Source of the DNA: Bacillus bingmayongensis
GTDB taxonomy: Bacteria; Bacillota; Bacilli; Bacillales; Bacillaceae_G
Assembly: GCF_000299035.1 (NCBI RefSeq)
Contig: NZ_JH921517.1
Span: 299,317-363,316, forward strand
Reading direction: 5' to 3'
Length of the DNA stretch: 64,000 nt
Shown here: piece by piece, positions 31,365-39,566 of the stretch
Position numbering within the stretch: position 1 is the first letter of the stretch
How the letters are laid out: every line of letters begins with the position of its first letter
Made by a program: the position numbers and the translations under genes
Notes under the pieces: model-generated
Seen by the model: the letters and a program-made list of their open reading frames with translations, nothing else
What the model was told of the DNA's origin: nothing
Database searches by the model: none

Positions 31365-32159
31365 GTGGAGAAAATTAAAGTGTGTCTTGTGGATGATAAT
31401 AAGGAACTAGTATCAATGCTAGAAAGTTATGTTGCTGCTCAAGACGATATGGAAGTGATTGGAATCGCTTATAATGGTCAGGAGTGTTTAAATTTACTGA
31501 AAGAAAAACAACCAGATGTACTCGTTTTAGATATTATTATGCCTCATTTAGATGGTCTAGCGGTACTAGAGAAAATGCGACATATTGAACGACTAAAGCA
31601 GCCCAATGTTATCATGTTAACAGCATTTGGACAAGAAGATGTAACGAAAAAAGCAGTTGATTTAGGTGCTTCTTATTTCATCTTAAAGCCATTTGATATG
31701 GAAAATTTAACGAGTCATATTCGTCAAGTGAGCGATAAAGCGAATACTACAATTAAACGTCCACTACCATCTTTTCGATCTGCAACAACAGTAGATGGAA
31801 AACCGAAGAATCTAGATGCGAGTATTACAAGCATTATTCACGAAATTGGTGTACCAGCTCATATTAAAGGATACATGTATTTGCGAGAGGCAATATCTAT
31901 GGTATATAACGATATCGAGCTCCTTGGCTCTATTACAAAAGTTTTATACCCGGATATTGCGAAAAAATATAATACGACAGCAAGCCGTGTGGAACGTGCA
32001 ATTCGTCATGCGATTGAAGTAGCGTGGAGTCGTGGGAATATTGATTCAATCTCGTCCTTATTTGGTTATACTGTATCGATGTCAAAGGCAAAACCTACGA
32101 ACTCAGAATTCATTGCAATGGTTGCGGATAAGTTAAGGCTTGAACATAAGGCTTCGTAA
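31365..32159 (+). CDS. spo0A: Sporulation master regulator Spo0A
   Basis: Response regulator at the end of the phosphorelay that commits the cell to sporulation. 264 residues from GTG 31365 (GGGAGG upstream); the in-frame ATG 31293 lies in the promoter and is rejected. Receiver: Asp10, Asp11, phosphorylated Asp56 in [12 protein letters not shown]. Effector: [20 protein letters not shown] and the helix [21 protein letters not shown]. The last 31 codons lie in the left copy of the 95-bp repeat that bounds the inserted element, so the C-terminus may be element-encoded; the protein end ...RLEHKAS is nevertheless intact. Confidence 0.98.
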   Translation: MEKIKVCLVDDNKELVSMLESYVAAQDDMEVIGIAYNGQECLNLLKEKQPDVLVLDIIMPHLDGLAVLEKMRHIERLKQPNVIMLTAFGQEDVTKKAVDLGASYFILKPFDMENLTSHIRQVSDKANTTIKRPLPSFRSATTVDGKPKNLDASITSIIHEIGVPAHIKGYMYLREAISMVYNDIELLGSITKVLYPDIAKKYNTTASRVERAIRHAIEVAWSRGNIDSISSLFGYTVSMSKAKPTNSEFIAMVADKLRLEHKAS

Positions 32160-32160
32160 A
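32066..32160 (+). repeat. Left attachment repeat (attL), within spo0A
   Basis: 95 bp identical to 53651-53745 except at 32087 (G against A at 53672) and 32114 (T against C at 53699). Both differences are synonymous (Lys AAG/AAA, Ile ATT/ATC). The repeat runs from a TTATAC in the Gly-Tyr-Thr codons to just after the stop codon. Confidence 0.95.
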
Positions 32161-32225
32161 CTTGTTTTGGCGCGGGTTTGAGCGGATTTTAACGTTAGAG
32201 ATCGTTGAGCAATAAATATCTTTTC

Positions 32226-32281
32226 TGACCGATAAATAACACGGTCAAAAGGCGATAAACGCCGTCTTTCGGTAGTTTTTA
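32226..32281. repeat. Left subterminal recombinase arm-like sites
   Basis: Two small hairpins with a shared CGATAAA core (GACCGATAAATAACACGGTC and GGCGATAAACGCC), followed by CCGTCTTTCGGTAGTTT, which is repeated inverted near the right end at 53594-53611. The second hairpin plus T-rich tail might also end spo0A transcription. Confidence 0.5.
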
Positions 32282-32306
32282 CAAACTATTGAGAGGCGGT
32301 GTTTTT

Positions 32307-33284
32307 TTGTTGTCCGAATTTAATTTTCAGATTGAAAACTTTATGTTGTATTGTACGTCGAAGAATTTGTCCGTCAAGACATTACGAAGTTATGAACAGA
32401 CGTTAAAGTTATTTTCGGCGTATATGCAAAATGAATTTGATATAAATGAGGTCGATAAGGTTAAATCGGCCCATATACGTCATTATATTAAATATTTAAG
32501 AGAACGGGGGAAATATACAGTTACAGTTAACGACAAATCTGTGAATGTAAATTTTCCGCATAAACGTGAAGATTATAGCAAGCCCATCAGCTCGACAACG
32601 ATTGCTAATTATATTCGAAATATAAAAGTGTTCTTTAATTATTTATACGAAGTAGAACGAGAAATACGCAAGAATCCAATCGAAGCAATAGAGAATATAA
32701 AACCAAGCCGTAAGAAGAAACCGTTATTATCGAAGGAAGAATTATTAAACGTAATCGGAACCTTTGATAATACGACTTTTCACGGATATAGAGATTGGTT
32801 AATAACGCGCTTAATACTGGACACTGGAATGAGAATAGGAGAATGTTTAGAGCTTACACCTGACAAATTAGATTTTAAAACAAAGTCTATTCTTATCGAA
32901 AATCCAAAGAATAGCCAACAACGTTATGTCTATTTCTCCTTCAAGATGTCGAGAGAATTAAAGAGTTGGCTACTATACAGGGATCGTTATTCAAATAGTG
33001 TCTACCTGTTCCCGACGATTAGAGGGACTAAATTAGAAATACGTAACTTTGAGAGATCGCTTAGAATGGCAGGTAAGAAGGTTGGGGTAGATATACACCC
33101 GCATCAATTAAGAAATAATTTTGCCAAGTATTATTTGCTAAATGGAGGAGATTTCGTGACCCTCTCTCGTATTCTCGGTCATTCAAGTGTGGAAGTAACA
33201 CAAAAGGCATATTTAGACTTTACGGATGGTGAGGTAGGGCAGAAGTACCAACGTCACTCGCCGCTAAATCATTTAGATATATAA
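32307..33284 (+). CDS. Tyrosine recombinase (integrase), first of two
   Basis: About 325 residues from TTG 32307, a few bases after GAGGCGGTG; 32289 and 32310 are alternative TTG starts. A SAM-like core-binding domain (FMLYCTSKNLSVKTLRSYEQ) precedes the catalytic domain: Arg in LDTGMRIGECLEL, HQLRN box in HPHQLRNNFAKYY, His in ILGHSSVEVTQKA, nucleophile Tyr in AYLDF. It has no AP2-like arm-binding domain. It lies directly beside the left attachment site, so it is the first candidate for the enzyme that inserts the element into spo0A. Confidence 0.93.
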   Translation: MLSEFNFQIENFMLYCTSKNLSVKTLRSYEQTLKLFSAYMQNEFDINEVDKVKSAHIRHYIKYLRERGKYTVTVNDKSVNVNFPHKREDYSKPISSTTIANYIRNIKVFFNYLYEVEREIRKNPIEAIENIKPSRKKKPLLSKEELLNVIGTFDNTTFHGYRDWLITRLILDTGMRIGECLELTPDKLDFKTKSILIENPKNSQQRYVYFSFKMSRELKSWLLYRDRYSNSVYLFPTIRGTKLEIRNFERSLRMAGKKVGVDIHPHQLRNNFAKYYLLNGGDFVTLSRILGHSSVEVTQKAYLDFTDGEVGQKYQRHSPLNHLDI

Positions 33285-33287
33285 AAA

Positions 33288-33366
33288 GAAAAAAGTCCCC
33301 AGCGCCAACTGGAGACTCAAAATAATCGACTCAAAAACTAAATAACGGATATTCCGTGTACCTAGC
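33288..33366 (-). ncRNA. Candidate small RNA, about 80 nt
   Basis: Reverse-strand promoter TTGCTA (33397-33402), 18-bp spacer, TATAAT (33373-33378). The predicted transcript has a 5' hairpin ACGGA-AUA-UCCGU and ends in the terminator stem GUCUCCAG/CUGGGGAC followed by a U-rich tail (A-run at 33283-33294 on the plus strand). No start codon with a ribosome site is seen in it. The same hairpin could end the integrase message on the other strand. Confidence 0.5.
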
Positions 33367-33404
33367 ACTTGTATTATACCATTTTTGAAAAATGGATAGC
33401 AAGG

Positions 33405-33880
33405 GGCTTAGTTAGCTATTGCCTTCTTACGAGCGTTAGTGCGGGATTTCCGAATGTGGGAACGACCTAACACCACGCTAAAAACTTGAACAGGTGAGCC
33501 TAGCCGATGTCGGAAAGTAAGGCGCTACACATTCAACGCATAACCCTTCCGTGCGTGTGTAGGCTAGGTGATTGCGACCATTAACGGCAAGGAGTGGACG
33601 TACGTTGTCATTACGGTGACAGGGTGTAGCGTCAGAATTAATGCATTGTGGGACGTACTGCGATGTAGAAAGGCGCTATAGACGAAAGTCTAAAGTCGGA
33701 AGGGGCGTACGCGGAAACCTCAGCCAACGACTGACGCTAGTTACAAAGACGCGCTTTACCTCTTCGCGCCTCGTTTATTTTTTAACGTGGCGCCTAGGGG
33801 TGAAGCCTGCCCATCGTTTCCTAGACCGTCCTCCTTCCGCTAGCAAAAAGCGTAAAGACAGTCAAGCTTAAATAAGTAGA
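33405..33880. other. GC-rich, probably structured non-coding block between the integrases
   Basis: About 470 bases of roughly 51% GC, against about 35% around it. Inverted repeats include CCTAGCC (33501-33507) with GGCTAGG (33562-33568), and the GNRA-type hairpin TAGAC-GAAA-GTCTA near 33678. The only ORF of any length (33641-33871) has odd composition and no clear ribosome site. It could be a large structured RNA or the leader of the second integrase. I could not match it to a known class. Confidence 0.45.
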
Positions 33881-33926
33881 AGAACGCTAAAATAATATGA
33901 AATTAACATAGAGGAGGTCGACAAAT

Positions 33927-35060
33927 ATGAGCGGTACAGTAAGTAAAGATAAAGCGACAGGTAAATGGATGTTTGTATTTAACATTCCGAGAGATCCAAT
34001 GACTGGAAAGCGGAAGCAAGTCCGTCGAAGGGGATTTAAAACAAAGCGGGAAGCTCATGACGCTATGGTGAAGTTAAAGGCGGAAATGTTAGGCGGTGAG
34101 CATTCGGATTTATCGAAACTATCGTACAATACATATGTGGACGAGTGGATGAAAGAGCGTACCTTCCACTTACAGGAGACTACTTATGAAATACATAAAA
34201 TGTACTTAGAAAACGTCATTAAACCGAGATTAGGACATTTTCAATTGAGGCAGATTGAACCGATACATATGCAAAAGTTTGTTAATGACTTAGCTATCGA
34301 TGTAGGTTATGCTCCGGCTACCGTTCATATTATTTTCAGGATAGTGAGCGCCTCTTTACGAAAAGCTAAAATTTTAAAGCTTATTAACGAGAATCCTACG
34401 ATAGGGATTACGTTGCCCAAGCTAAGAAAAACATCGGAAATAAACGTATGGACGTTAGAAGAAGTTAATTATTTTATCGATGAGTCTAAGAAAATCAAAC
34501 GTCTCACTAGATGCTACATTGCTTTCGTAATGGCATTATTGACGGGGATGCGACAAGGGGAGATTATGGGACTTCGTTGGAAAGATATCGATTTCGAGAA
34601 TCAAATTATATATGTTAGGCAAACGTTAACACAGACGGCCCGAATTAAGGAAGGTGCTAAGAATAACGCAAGCATACGTAATGTACATATTCCGTTTAAG
34701 TTGATAGAAGAGTTAAAGTTACATCAAAAACGAATAATTGAAGAGAAGAAATACTACCAAAGAGACTACTACGATCATGATTTAATAATTTGTACGCGAG
34801 ATGGACGTCCGATGATTCCACGCAATCTACGTAAAGAGTTTTATCATTTGGCGGAGAAATTAGGGTTACCTAAGATACGCTTTCATGACCTACGTCATAC
34901 ACATGCGACTATGTTGATTCAGCAAAACGTGAATGTAAAGCTGATATCAGAACGGTTGGGACATACCGATATACAGACTACGTTGAATACATATAGCCAT
35001 GTGCTTCCGAACATGCAGAAGGAAGTGGCAGATAAGTTGGATGAGATATTTGGAGAGTAG
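33927..35060 (+). CDS. Phage-type tyrosine integrase with arm-binding domain, second of two
   Basis: 377 residues. The N-terminal AP2-like arm-binding domain (WMFVFNIPRDPMTGKRKQVR...GFKTKREAHDAM) is typical of Tn916/phage integrases, then a core-binding domain, then the catalytic domain: Arg in LLTGMRQGEIMGLRW, HDLRHTHATML, GHTDIQTTLNTYSHV with the Tyr nucleophile. AGAGGAGG precedes the ATG. Together with the neighbouring recombinase it suggests either stacked elements or a two-enzyme system. Confidence 0.96.
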   Translation: MSGTVSKDKATGKWMFVFNIPRDPMTGKRKQVRRRGFKTKREAHDAMVKLKAEMLGGEHSDLSKLSYNTYVDEWMKERTFHLQETTYEIHKMYLENVIKPRLGHFQLRQIEPIHMQKFVNDLAIDVGYAPATVHIIFRIVSASLRKAKILKLINENPTIGITLPKLRKTSEINVWTLEEVNYFIDESKKIKRLTRCYIAFVMALLTGMRQGEIMGLRWKDIDFENQIIYVRQTLTQTARIKEGAKNNASIRNVHIPFKLIEELKLHQKRIIEEKKYYQRDYYDHDLIICTRDGRPMIPRNLRKEFYHLAEKLGLPKIRFHDLRHTHATMLIQQNVNVKLISERLGHTDIQTTLNTYSHVLPNMQKEVADKLDEIFGE

Positions 35061-35172
35061 GTGATTGTATTGTTATAGAAATATAAATAAAGTATGCGAA
35101 ATATTTAATATCCCAAATGTGAGTTTTACACTAGAATCTAGTATACTTAAAATAGTAAAAGGAGTGGTAATC

Positions 35173-36783
35173 ATGGCTGAAATTTCCTGTCTATATAAAC
35201 TCGCAGAATCCAACGAGTATCCTATGATATTTATTGGATCGGGCATATCAAAACGTTATCTTCAAAATTATCCTAGTTGGCTCGATTTATTAGAAGAGTT
35301 TTGGAATATCGTCGAACCAGAAGAAGGTTTTTTTGAGACTTTAAATAAAATAAACTATGAACTTAAACAAAAAAATAATTATGAAAATGAATGTGACTTA
35401 GAGTATGATACTAACATTGCTATAAGTACGCTTATAGAAGAAAAATATACAAAAAAATACTTTAACTCTGAAATAACTATTGAAGGATTTTCCGCAAAAG
35501 ATGCGCATTTCACTAAAATTTCTCCTTTTAAAAAAGCTTTATCTAATAGATTTTCTGAATATGAAGTAAAGCCTGAAATGCAGGAAGAAATTGATTTATT
35601 TAGAGAGGTATTAAACAAATCACAAATAATATTAACAACTAACTACGATAAATTAATTGAAGATATATTTGTAGAAGGAGATGAAGCTTTAAACCCTCAG
35701 ATATTTATTGGACAGAAAGGTCTATTTAAGCAAGCAACGGATTGGGGAGAGATTTTTAAAATACACGGTTGCGTAACTGATCCAGAATCTATAATCATAT
35801 CAGAAGAAGATTATAAACAATTTGATAACAATTCTGTACTTATTAGCGCAAAAATAACTTCACTCTTACTGAATTCTCCAATTATATTTTTAGGATATTC
35901 TTTGACTGATAGAAACATAAGGAATATTATTAAAGATTTCTCAAATTCATTATCCGCCAGTGAAAAAGAGATTATGAAAGATAGGATTATCCTTGTTAAT
36001 CGTAAAGAGGGAGAAAATAACCTAATAGAATATAAAACAACTGAAAACGGTTTAGATTGTACATATACAGTTATCCAAACCGATAACTACGCTTCAATTT
36101 ATAGGGAGTTACTTAGTATAAATCAAGGAGTCTATCCTTCTGAAGTAAGAAAGTTCCAAAGCTTAATTAGAGAATTGATAGTCGATAGAGGTAAGAAGGG
36201 AAGTCTTAAATCGGTACTAATTTCGCCTCAACAAATAGAGGAGCTAGGCGATAGAGTTAATGACGAAAATTTAGTTGTTGCTTTAGGTGATTCCACATTA
36301 ATATTTAAGTTACCTGATTTATCTACATACATGGAGGATTTCCTATTCAGTACTGGAAAAATCCATACGGATGTTGCTTTAAAATTTGCTACTACACAAG
36401 CTCCGAATGCTAGATTACCTATATTTAAATTTTTAAGAGGTGTGGAACTTGAACAAACTTCCTTAAATGGAGACCAAAAACAAAAAATACGTACAAGAAT
36501 TCGAAACTACGGTGGTTTACAGGATTCTATTGATAAAATAAACACTTCTCATAAGAAAGCATTCGATTCTTTAAGTAAAATACAAGAACAATCTTTTTAT
36601 GAGGCGAAAGAGATGGATGTAATCTCTTATAACATCGAAAGATTAAACATAGACGATGTTGAAACGTATATTATCAAGAAATTTAAGGAGTATAGTCAGC
36701 AAGAAAAAGTAAAGTATAGTACCGAATTTAGAAGACTTACAGCATTATTTGATATTAAGAAATATAAAGAGGAGACCTACTAA
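35173..36783 (+). CDS. SIR2-domain protein, probable anti-phage NADase
   Basis: 536 residues from ATG 35173 (GGAG upstream). The N-terminal half is a SIR2-like NAD-binding fold: GSGIS at 22-26, TTNYDKLIE from 155, KIHGC with His198, and IFLGYSLTDRNIRNII near 238. The C-terminal 275 residues (helical, with LSKIQEQSFYEAKEMD) match no domain I know. SIR2 proteins of this kind in phages and satellites drain NAD+ when another phage infects. The gene is alone between an integrase and a terminator-like hairpin, and is AT-rich against its neighbours, as defence cargo often is. Confidence 0.85.
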   Translation: MAEISCLYKLAESNEYPMIFIGSGISKRYLQNYPSWLDLLEEFWNIVEPEEGFFETLNKINYELKQKNNYENECDLEYDTNIAISTLIEEKYTKKYFNSEITIEGFSAKDAHFTKISPFKKALSNRFSEYEVKPEMQEEIDLFREVLNKSQIILTTNYDKLIEDIFVEGDEALNPQIFIGQKGLFKQATDWGEIFKIHGCVTDPESIIISEEDYKQFDNNSVLISAKITSLLLNSPIIFLGYSLTDRNIRNIIKDFSNSLSASEKEIMKDRIILVNRKEGENNLIEYKTTENGLDCTYTVIQTDNYASIYRELLSINQGVYPSEVRKFQSLIRELIVDRGKKGSLKSVLISPQQIEELGDRVNDENLVVALGDSTLIFKLPDLSTYMEDFLFSTGKIHTDVALKFATTQAPNARLPIFKFLRGVELEQTSLNGDQKQKIRTRIRNYGGLQDSIDKINTSHKKAFDSLSKIQEQSFYEAKEMDVISYNIERLNIDDVETYIIKKFKEYSQQEKVKYSTEFRRLTALFDIKKYKEETY

Positions 36784-36796
36784 GAAAGGTCTCCTT
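36771..36796 (+). terminator. Hairpin overlapping the SIR2 gene stop
   Basis: GGAGACCT (36771-36778) and AGGTCTCC (36787-36794) pair perfectly; the following T-run is short (TTCGTC), so termination may be weak. Confidence 0.55.
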
Positions 36797-36939
36797 CGTC
36801 ATTAATTGCACGTCCACCTATAGATGAGTGGCTATGTAAATTCACTTATGATGTGTATGACAACCGAGAAACGATGAATGATAAAAAGAGCGCTATATTG
36901 AGTACTTCGATTTTCCAAATATGTTCATGATAGGTAAGT

Positions 36940-37248
36940 TCATTCCCCACGTTCTATAATATTGCCTTTATAATCATATGGATACGGTCTTTTAAAGACT
37001 TTTTGGTGCCAATAATCCGCATCTTCTCTAGCTTCTTCACACTCATCTTGAGTATAATGCTTGATATTATATGAGTATGTAATACTGCGAAAAGATTTGT
37101 TGCTAAACTGTATTTCACAATCTCTTAAAATATCTTTTTTCTTATAGTATTGTATTGATTGAAAATCTATATCGTAGTTTGTTGTATACCATATTTCGGT
37201 TCCTATTGCACCAATTATTAGAGTTAATATTATATATCTTTTTTTCAT
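36940..37248 (-). CDS. Hypothetical membrane-anchored small protein
   Basis: 102 residues from ATG 37248, seven bases after AAGGCGG. One N-terminal hydrophobic segment (about 5-20) acts as a signal anchor; the rest is hydrophilic, rich in Tyr, Lys and Asp, with no Cys pair (single Cys residues only). I do not recognise it. It points against the SIR2 gene and may be an independent cargo gene of the element. Confidence 0.6.
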   Translation of the reverse strand: MKKRYIILTLIIGAIGTEIWYTTNYDIDFQSIQYYKKKDILRDCEIQFSNKSFRSITYSYNIKHYTQDECEEAREDADYWHQKVFKRPYPYDYKGNIIERGE

Positions 37249-37269
37249 CAATAAACCGCCTTTTAGCAT

Positions 37270-37573
37270 AGTAATTAACTAAACTATTATATCTGAAAGT
37301 AGAGATGTGTTAAATGATTTTTAGATTTCTTTTCTTCTCGTCCTTAATTAACTATAAAACAATTTTTTTCTATTCGTTTAAACATTTGTCTAAGTAGACA
37401 AAATCCAATAAAAATGAAGATTACGTAAATTTCAAGTTCATTAAATATAGCACCGTCGTTTCATTATCGTTACTATGTACTGAACAAAAGTTAACAACAT
37501 GAGCAATTTTCACTGTTTCAATATTCGTTCCTCCCACGCACGGAAACCGTGCATCGTAACCCGCGTAATATCT
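37270..37573. other. Non-coding AT-rich stretch before the palindrome array
   Basis: About 300 bases with no gene. It contains a perfect hairpin GCACGG-AAA-CCGTGC near 37540 and CATCGT/ACGATG pairing just after it. Confidence 0.4.
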
Positions 37574-38013
37574 AACGATGGGAAGTGGCGTTTTTCCTTC
37601 GTATATATAGAAGCAATTACATTATCGACTTCCCAATCGTTCCCATTTCGTCAGCTTTTCGCTCTTTACACACGCGCTCTACCGAAATTTCAATAAGGAA
37701 CTATAATGCCAATAATCCGCGCTATATAAGGAAGAAATAGGTTATATCGAATATAGTACGGTATAGTAAATACTAGGAGAAGGGATCAGACGGACGTACA
37801 TCCGATAATTTTTAACGTAAGTGTAAAGTGGCCTATTTCAACGCTATATATAGAAGGAATTGGTTACCGTAGTTTACGACGTTTTACATTTCGGAAGCCT
37901 CCGCCGTCTGATAGACAACCACTCGGAACTTTCGGAAGAGGCTTTATTTCGGTGCTTATATTAGAAGAAACTCGTTTTGTACCTTTCCGAAATTTTCCGA
38001 TTTCACCAGCCTC
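37574..38013. repeat. Array of four palindromes around a shared TATATA-GAAG core
   Basis: Cores CGTATATATAGAAGCAATT (37600), CGCTATATAAGGAAGAAAT (37720), CGCTATATATAGAAGGAATT (37842) and GCTTATATTAGAAGAAAC (37954) recur every 112-122 bp. Each sits in the loop of an imperfect palindrome: AACGATGGGAAGT/ACTTCCCAATCGTT (37574-37641), ACTATA/TATAGT (37700-37767), ATCAGACGG/CCGTCTGAT (37785-37912), GAGGCT..GGTG/CACCAGCCTC (37938-38013). No ORF explains them. They could be protein-binding, segregation or replication sites, or tandem RNA hairpins. Confidence 0.6.
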
Positions 38014-38127
38014 ACCCCTCCGACAGAGACGCCTTCGAAAACTTCAACCCTAGCGTCCGTTATCTACGTTCATAAAAGTATACCTTTACGAACCATTAAT
38101 AATAGGCCGATTATTAAGTAAAATCAC

Positions 38128-38202
38128 GTTCGTTTAATATAATAAATTTATTTATGAACGTTCGTTTTATTCATTGACTTTTGCGAACGGTTATTTTACA
38201 AT
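38128..38202 (+). promoter_or_regulatory. Resolvase promoter with overlapping inverted repeats
   Basis: TTGACT (38174-38179), 17-bp spacer, TACAAT (38197-38202). CGTTCG/CGAACG half-sites recur here: near 38130, at about 38157-38164, and in the spacer at about 38183. They form pairs spaced like resolvase sub-sites, so this may be both the res site and the autoregulatory operator. Confidence 0.55.
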
Positions 38203-38235
38203 CGAATCAAACTTAACGGAAAGGGAGTAAGGGGA

Positions 38236-38844
38236 ATGGCGGAGAGTAGAAAGATTGGATACGTAAGGGTAAGCGCTAAGGATCAGAACGAGGGTAGACA
38301 GTTAGCAGCGTTAAAGGAGTTAGGTATTTCGGAGCGTGATATATACGTAGATAAGCAAAGCGGTAAGGACTTCGCTAGACCTGAATACCAGACGCTTAAA
38401 CGTGTGTTACGTAAAGGGGATGTATTGCACATTCATTCACTGGATAGGCTAGGGCGTAATAAGGATGCTATATTAAAAGAATGGAACGAGATAACGCAAG
38501 AGATACAGGCGGATATTGTCGTAATAGATATGCCGTTATTAGATACAACCAAGTATAAGGACAGCGTCGGTACGTTTGTCGCTGATCTAGTGCTACAAAT
38601 ACTATCGTGGATAGCCGAAGAAGAACGTAAGAAAATACGCACTCGACAAGCCGAAGGAATCGCCAATGCACGTAAGCAAGGGAAAGAGTTAGGTAGACCG
38701 AAAGCAACGATTACAGATAAATTTATCGAAGAATATAAGCGATGGAAAGCAGGAGAAATAACGGCCGTAGCAGCGATGAAAGAGGCGGAATTAGGGAAAA
38801 CAACGTTTTACAAGTTAGTAAAAGAATACGAAGCAAAATTATAG
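38236..38844 (+). CDS. Serine recombinase (resolvase/invertase family)
   Basis: 202 residues: catalytic domain with GYVRVSAKDQNEGRQLAALK (nucleophile Ser near residue 13), LHIHSLDRLGRNKDAI and EEERKKIRTRQAEGIANAR, then a C-terminal helix-turn-helix (ITAVAAMKEAELGKTTFYKLV). This is the small-resolvase size, not a large serine integrase. A resolvase on an element of this kind may resolve dimers of a circular, replicating form. AAGGGAGTAAGGGG precedes the ATG. Confidence 0.95.
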   Translation: MAESRKIGYVRVSAKDQNEGRQLAALKELGISERDIYVDKQSGKDFARPEYQTLKRVLRKGDVLHIHSLDRLGRNKDAILKEWNEITQEIQADIVVIDMPLLDTTKYKDSVGTFVADLVLQILSWIAEEERKKIRTRQAEGIANARKQGKELGRPKATITDKFIEEYKRWKAGEITAVAAMKEAELGKTTFYKLVKEYEAKL

Positions 38845-38869
38845 TCGGTAAAAATACCGGCTTCTTTTT
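38844..38869 (+). terminator. Terminator after the resolvase
   Basis: GTCGGTA (38844-38850) and TACCGGC (38855-38861) with an AAAA loop, followed by TTCTTTTTTT. Confidence 0.8.
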
Positions 38870-39156
38870 TTACCCCCGGGCTATCAAAAATAAAAAAGTT
38901 TTGCCAGGTGCCTGCAAAATCCGCGAATCAAAAAAAACTTCGGGTCTAAATCACTAGATAACAGTCTACGTTTTACGATATATAAGTCGTTTTGAATGTA
39001 TTTGTATTACTTCGAATATACATACTTGATTTCGCTGATAATTGTCTAGGAAAAACAACTATAAAATGCAAGATAATGGGGGAACCTAGTAATTTTCAAA
39101 AGAAATATGTGTTAGATTTCAGCTAGTGATGTGTATGTTTACACGAAATAATAAAG
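38870..39156. other. Non-coding gap after the resolvase
   Basis: About 290 bases without a gene. A near-palindrome TTGCCAGGTGCCTGCAA lies near 38901. Nothing else recognisable. Confidence 0.4.
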
Positions 39157-39186
39157 AAAAGCCGACTCCTTGTCAGGAATCTGCTT
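39157..39186 (-). terminator. Terminator of the toxin-immunity unit
   Basis: On the reverse strand AAGCAGATTCC and GGAGTCGGCTT pair (with G-U pairs) around TGACAA and are followed by TTCTTTATT. Confidence 0.6.
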
Positions 39187-39202
39187 TAATAAATATCCTA
39201 CT

Positions 39203-39547
39203 CTAGTTAGAATCACGGTTTCGCAAGTAATTTTCATACTCTGCTAACCATACTAACATCAAGTTTTTTAATTCAATAGTTTCAATTTCACAAGTATTCT
39301 CTTCATCATCAACATAACGATTTGTAATTTTTGTATAATCTGCTCGTATTTCTAAGTTACAACTATTTCCGTTTATCTCAAGAAAATCTAATTCCCCATT
39401 TAATACTTTATCTAAATATTGTATACCATGATTGCTATGAATATCATCTTCTAATAAATCTGCAACTAAAGAGATTTTTTCTGGTAATTCAATCATTAGG
39501 GTATTTAAGGGACCCTCATAAATTCTATATGTATATTTCATAAGCAA
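39203..39547 (-). CDS. Probable immunity protein to the EndoU toxin
   Basis: 114 residues from TTG 39547, seven bases after AAGGAG; the in-frame ATG two codons later is spaced too far. Acidic, soluble, no signal, with YRIYEGPLNTLMIELP at the start and two Cys. It starts 19 bases after the toxin gene in the same unit, the standard place for an immunity gene. I do not recognise the family with certainty; the role is inferred from position, charge and size. Confidence 0.7.
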   Translation of the reverse strand: MLMKYTYRIYEGPLNTLMIELPEKISLVADLLEDDIHSNHGIQYLDKVLNGELDFLEINGNSCNLEIRADYTKITNRYVDDEENTCEIETIELKNLMLVWLAEYENYLRNRDSN

Positions 39548-39566
39548 ATATTGTCTCCTTTATAGA

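Noticed and set aside
33641-33871. 76-codon ORF in the GC-rich block
   Set aside because: Arg/Ser/Lys-rich composition without a convincing ribosome site; it lies over paired hairpin arms and is better explained by structured RNA.
37499-37696. 65-codon ORF in the palindrome region
   Set aside because: It spans the arms and core of the first palindrome and lacks a ribosome site.
37574-38013. CRISPR array for the evenly spaced repeats
   Set aside because: Repeats are imperfect, about 120 bp apart, with paired arms and no cas genes; this is not CRISPR architecture.
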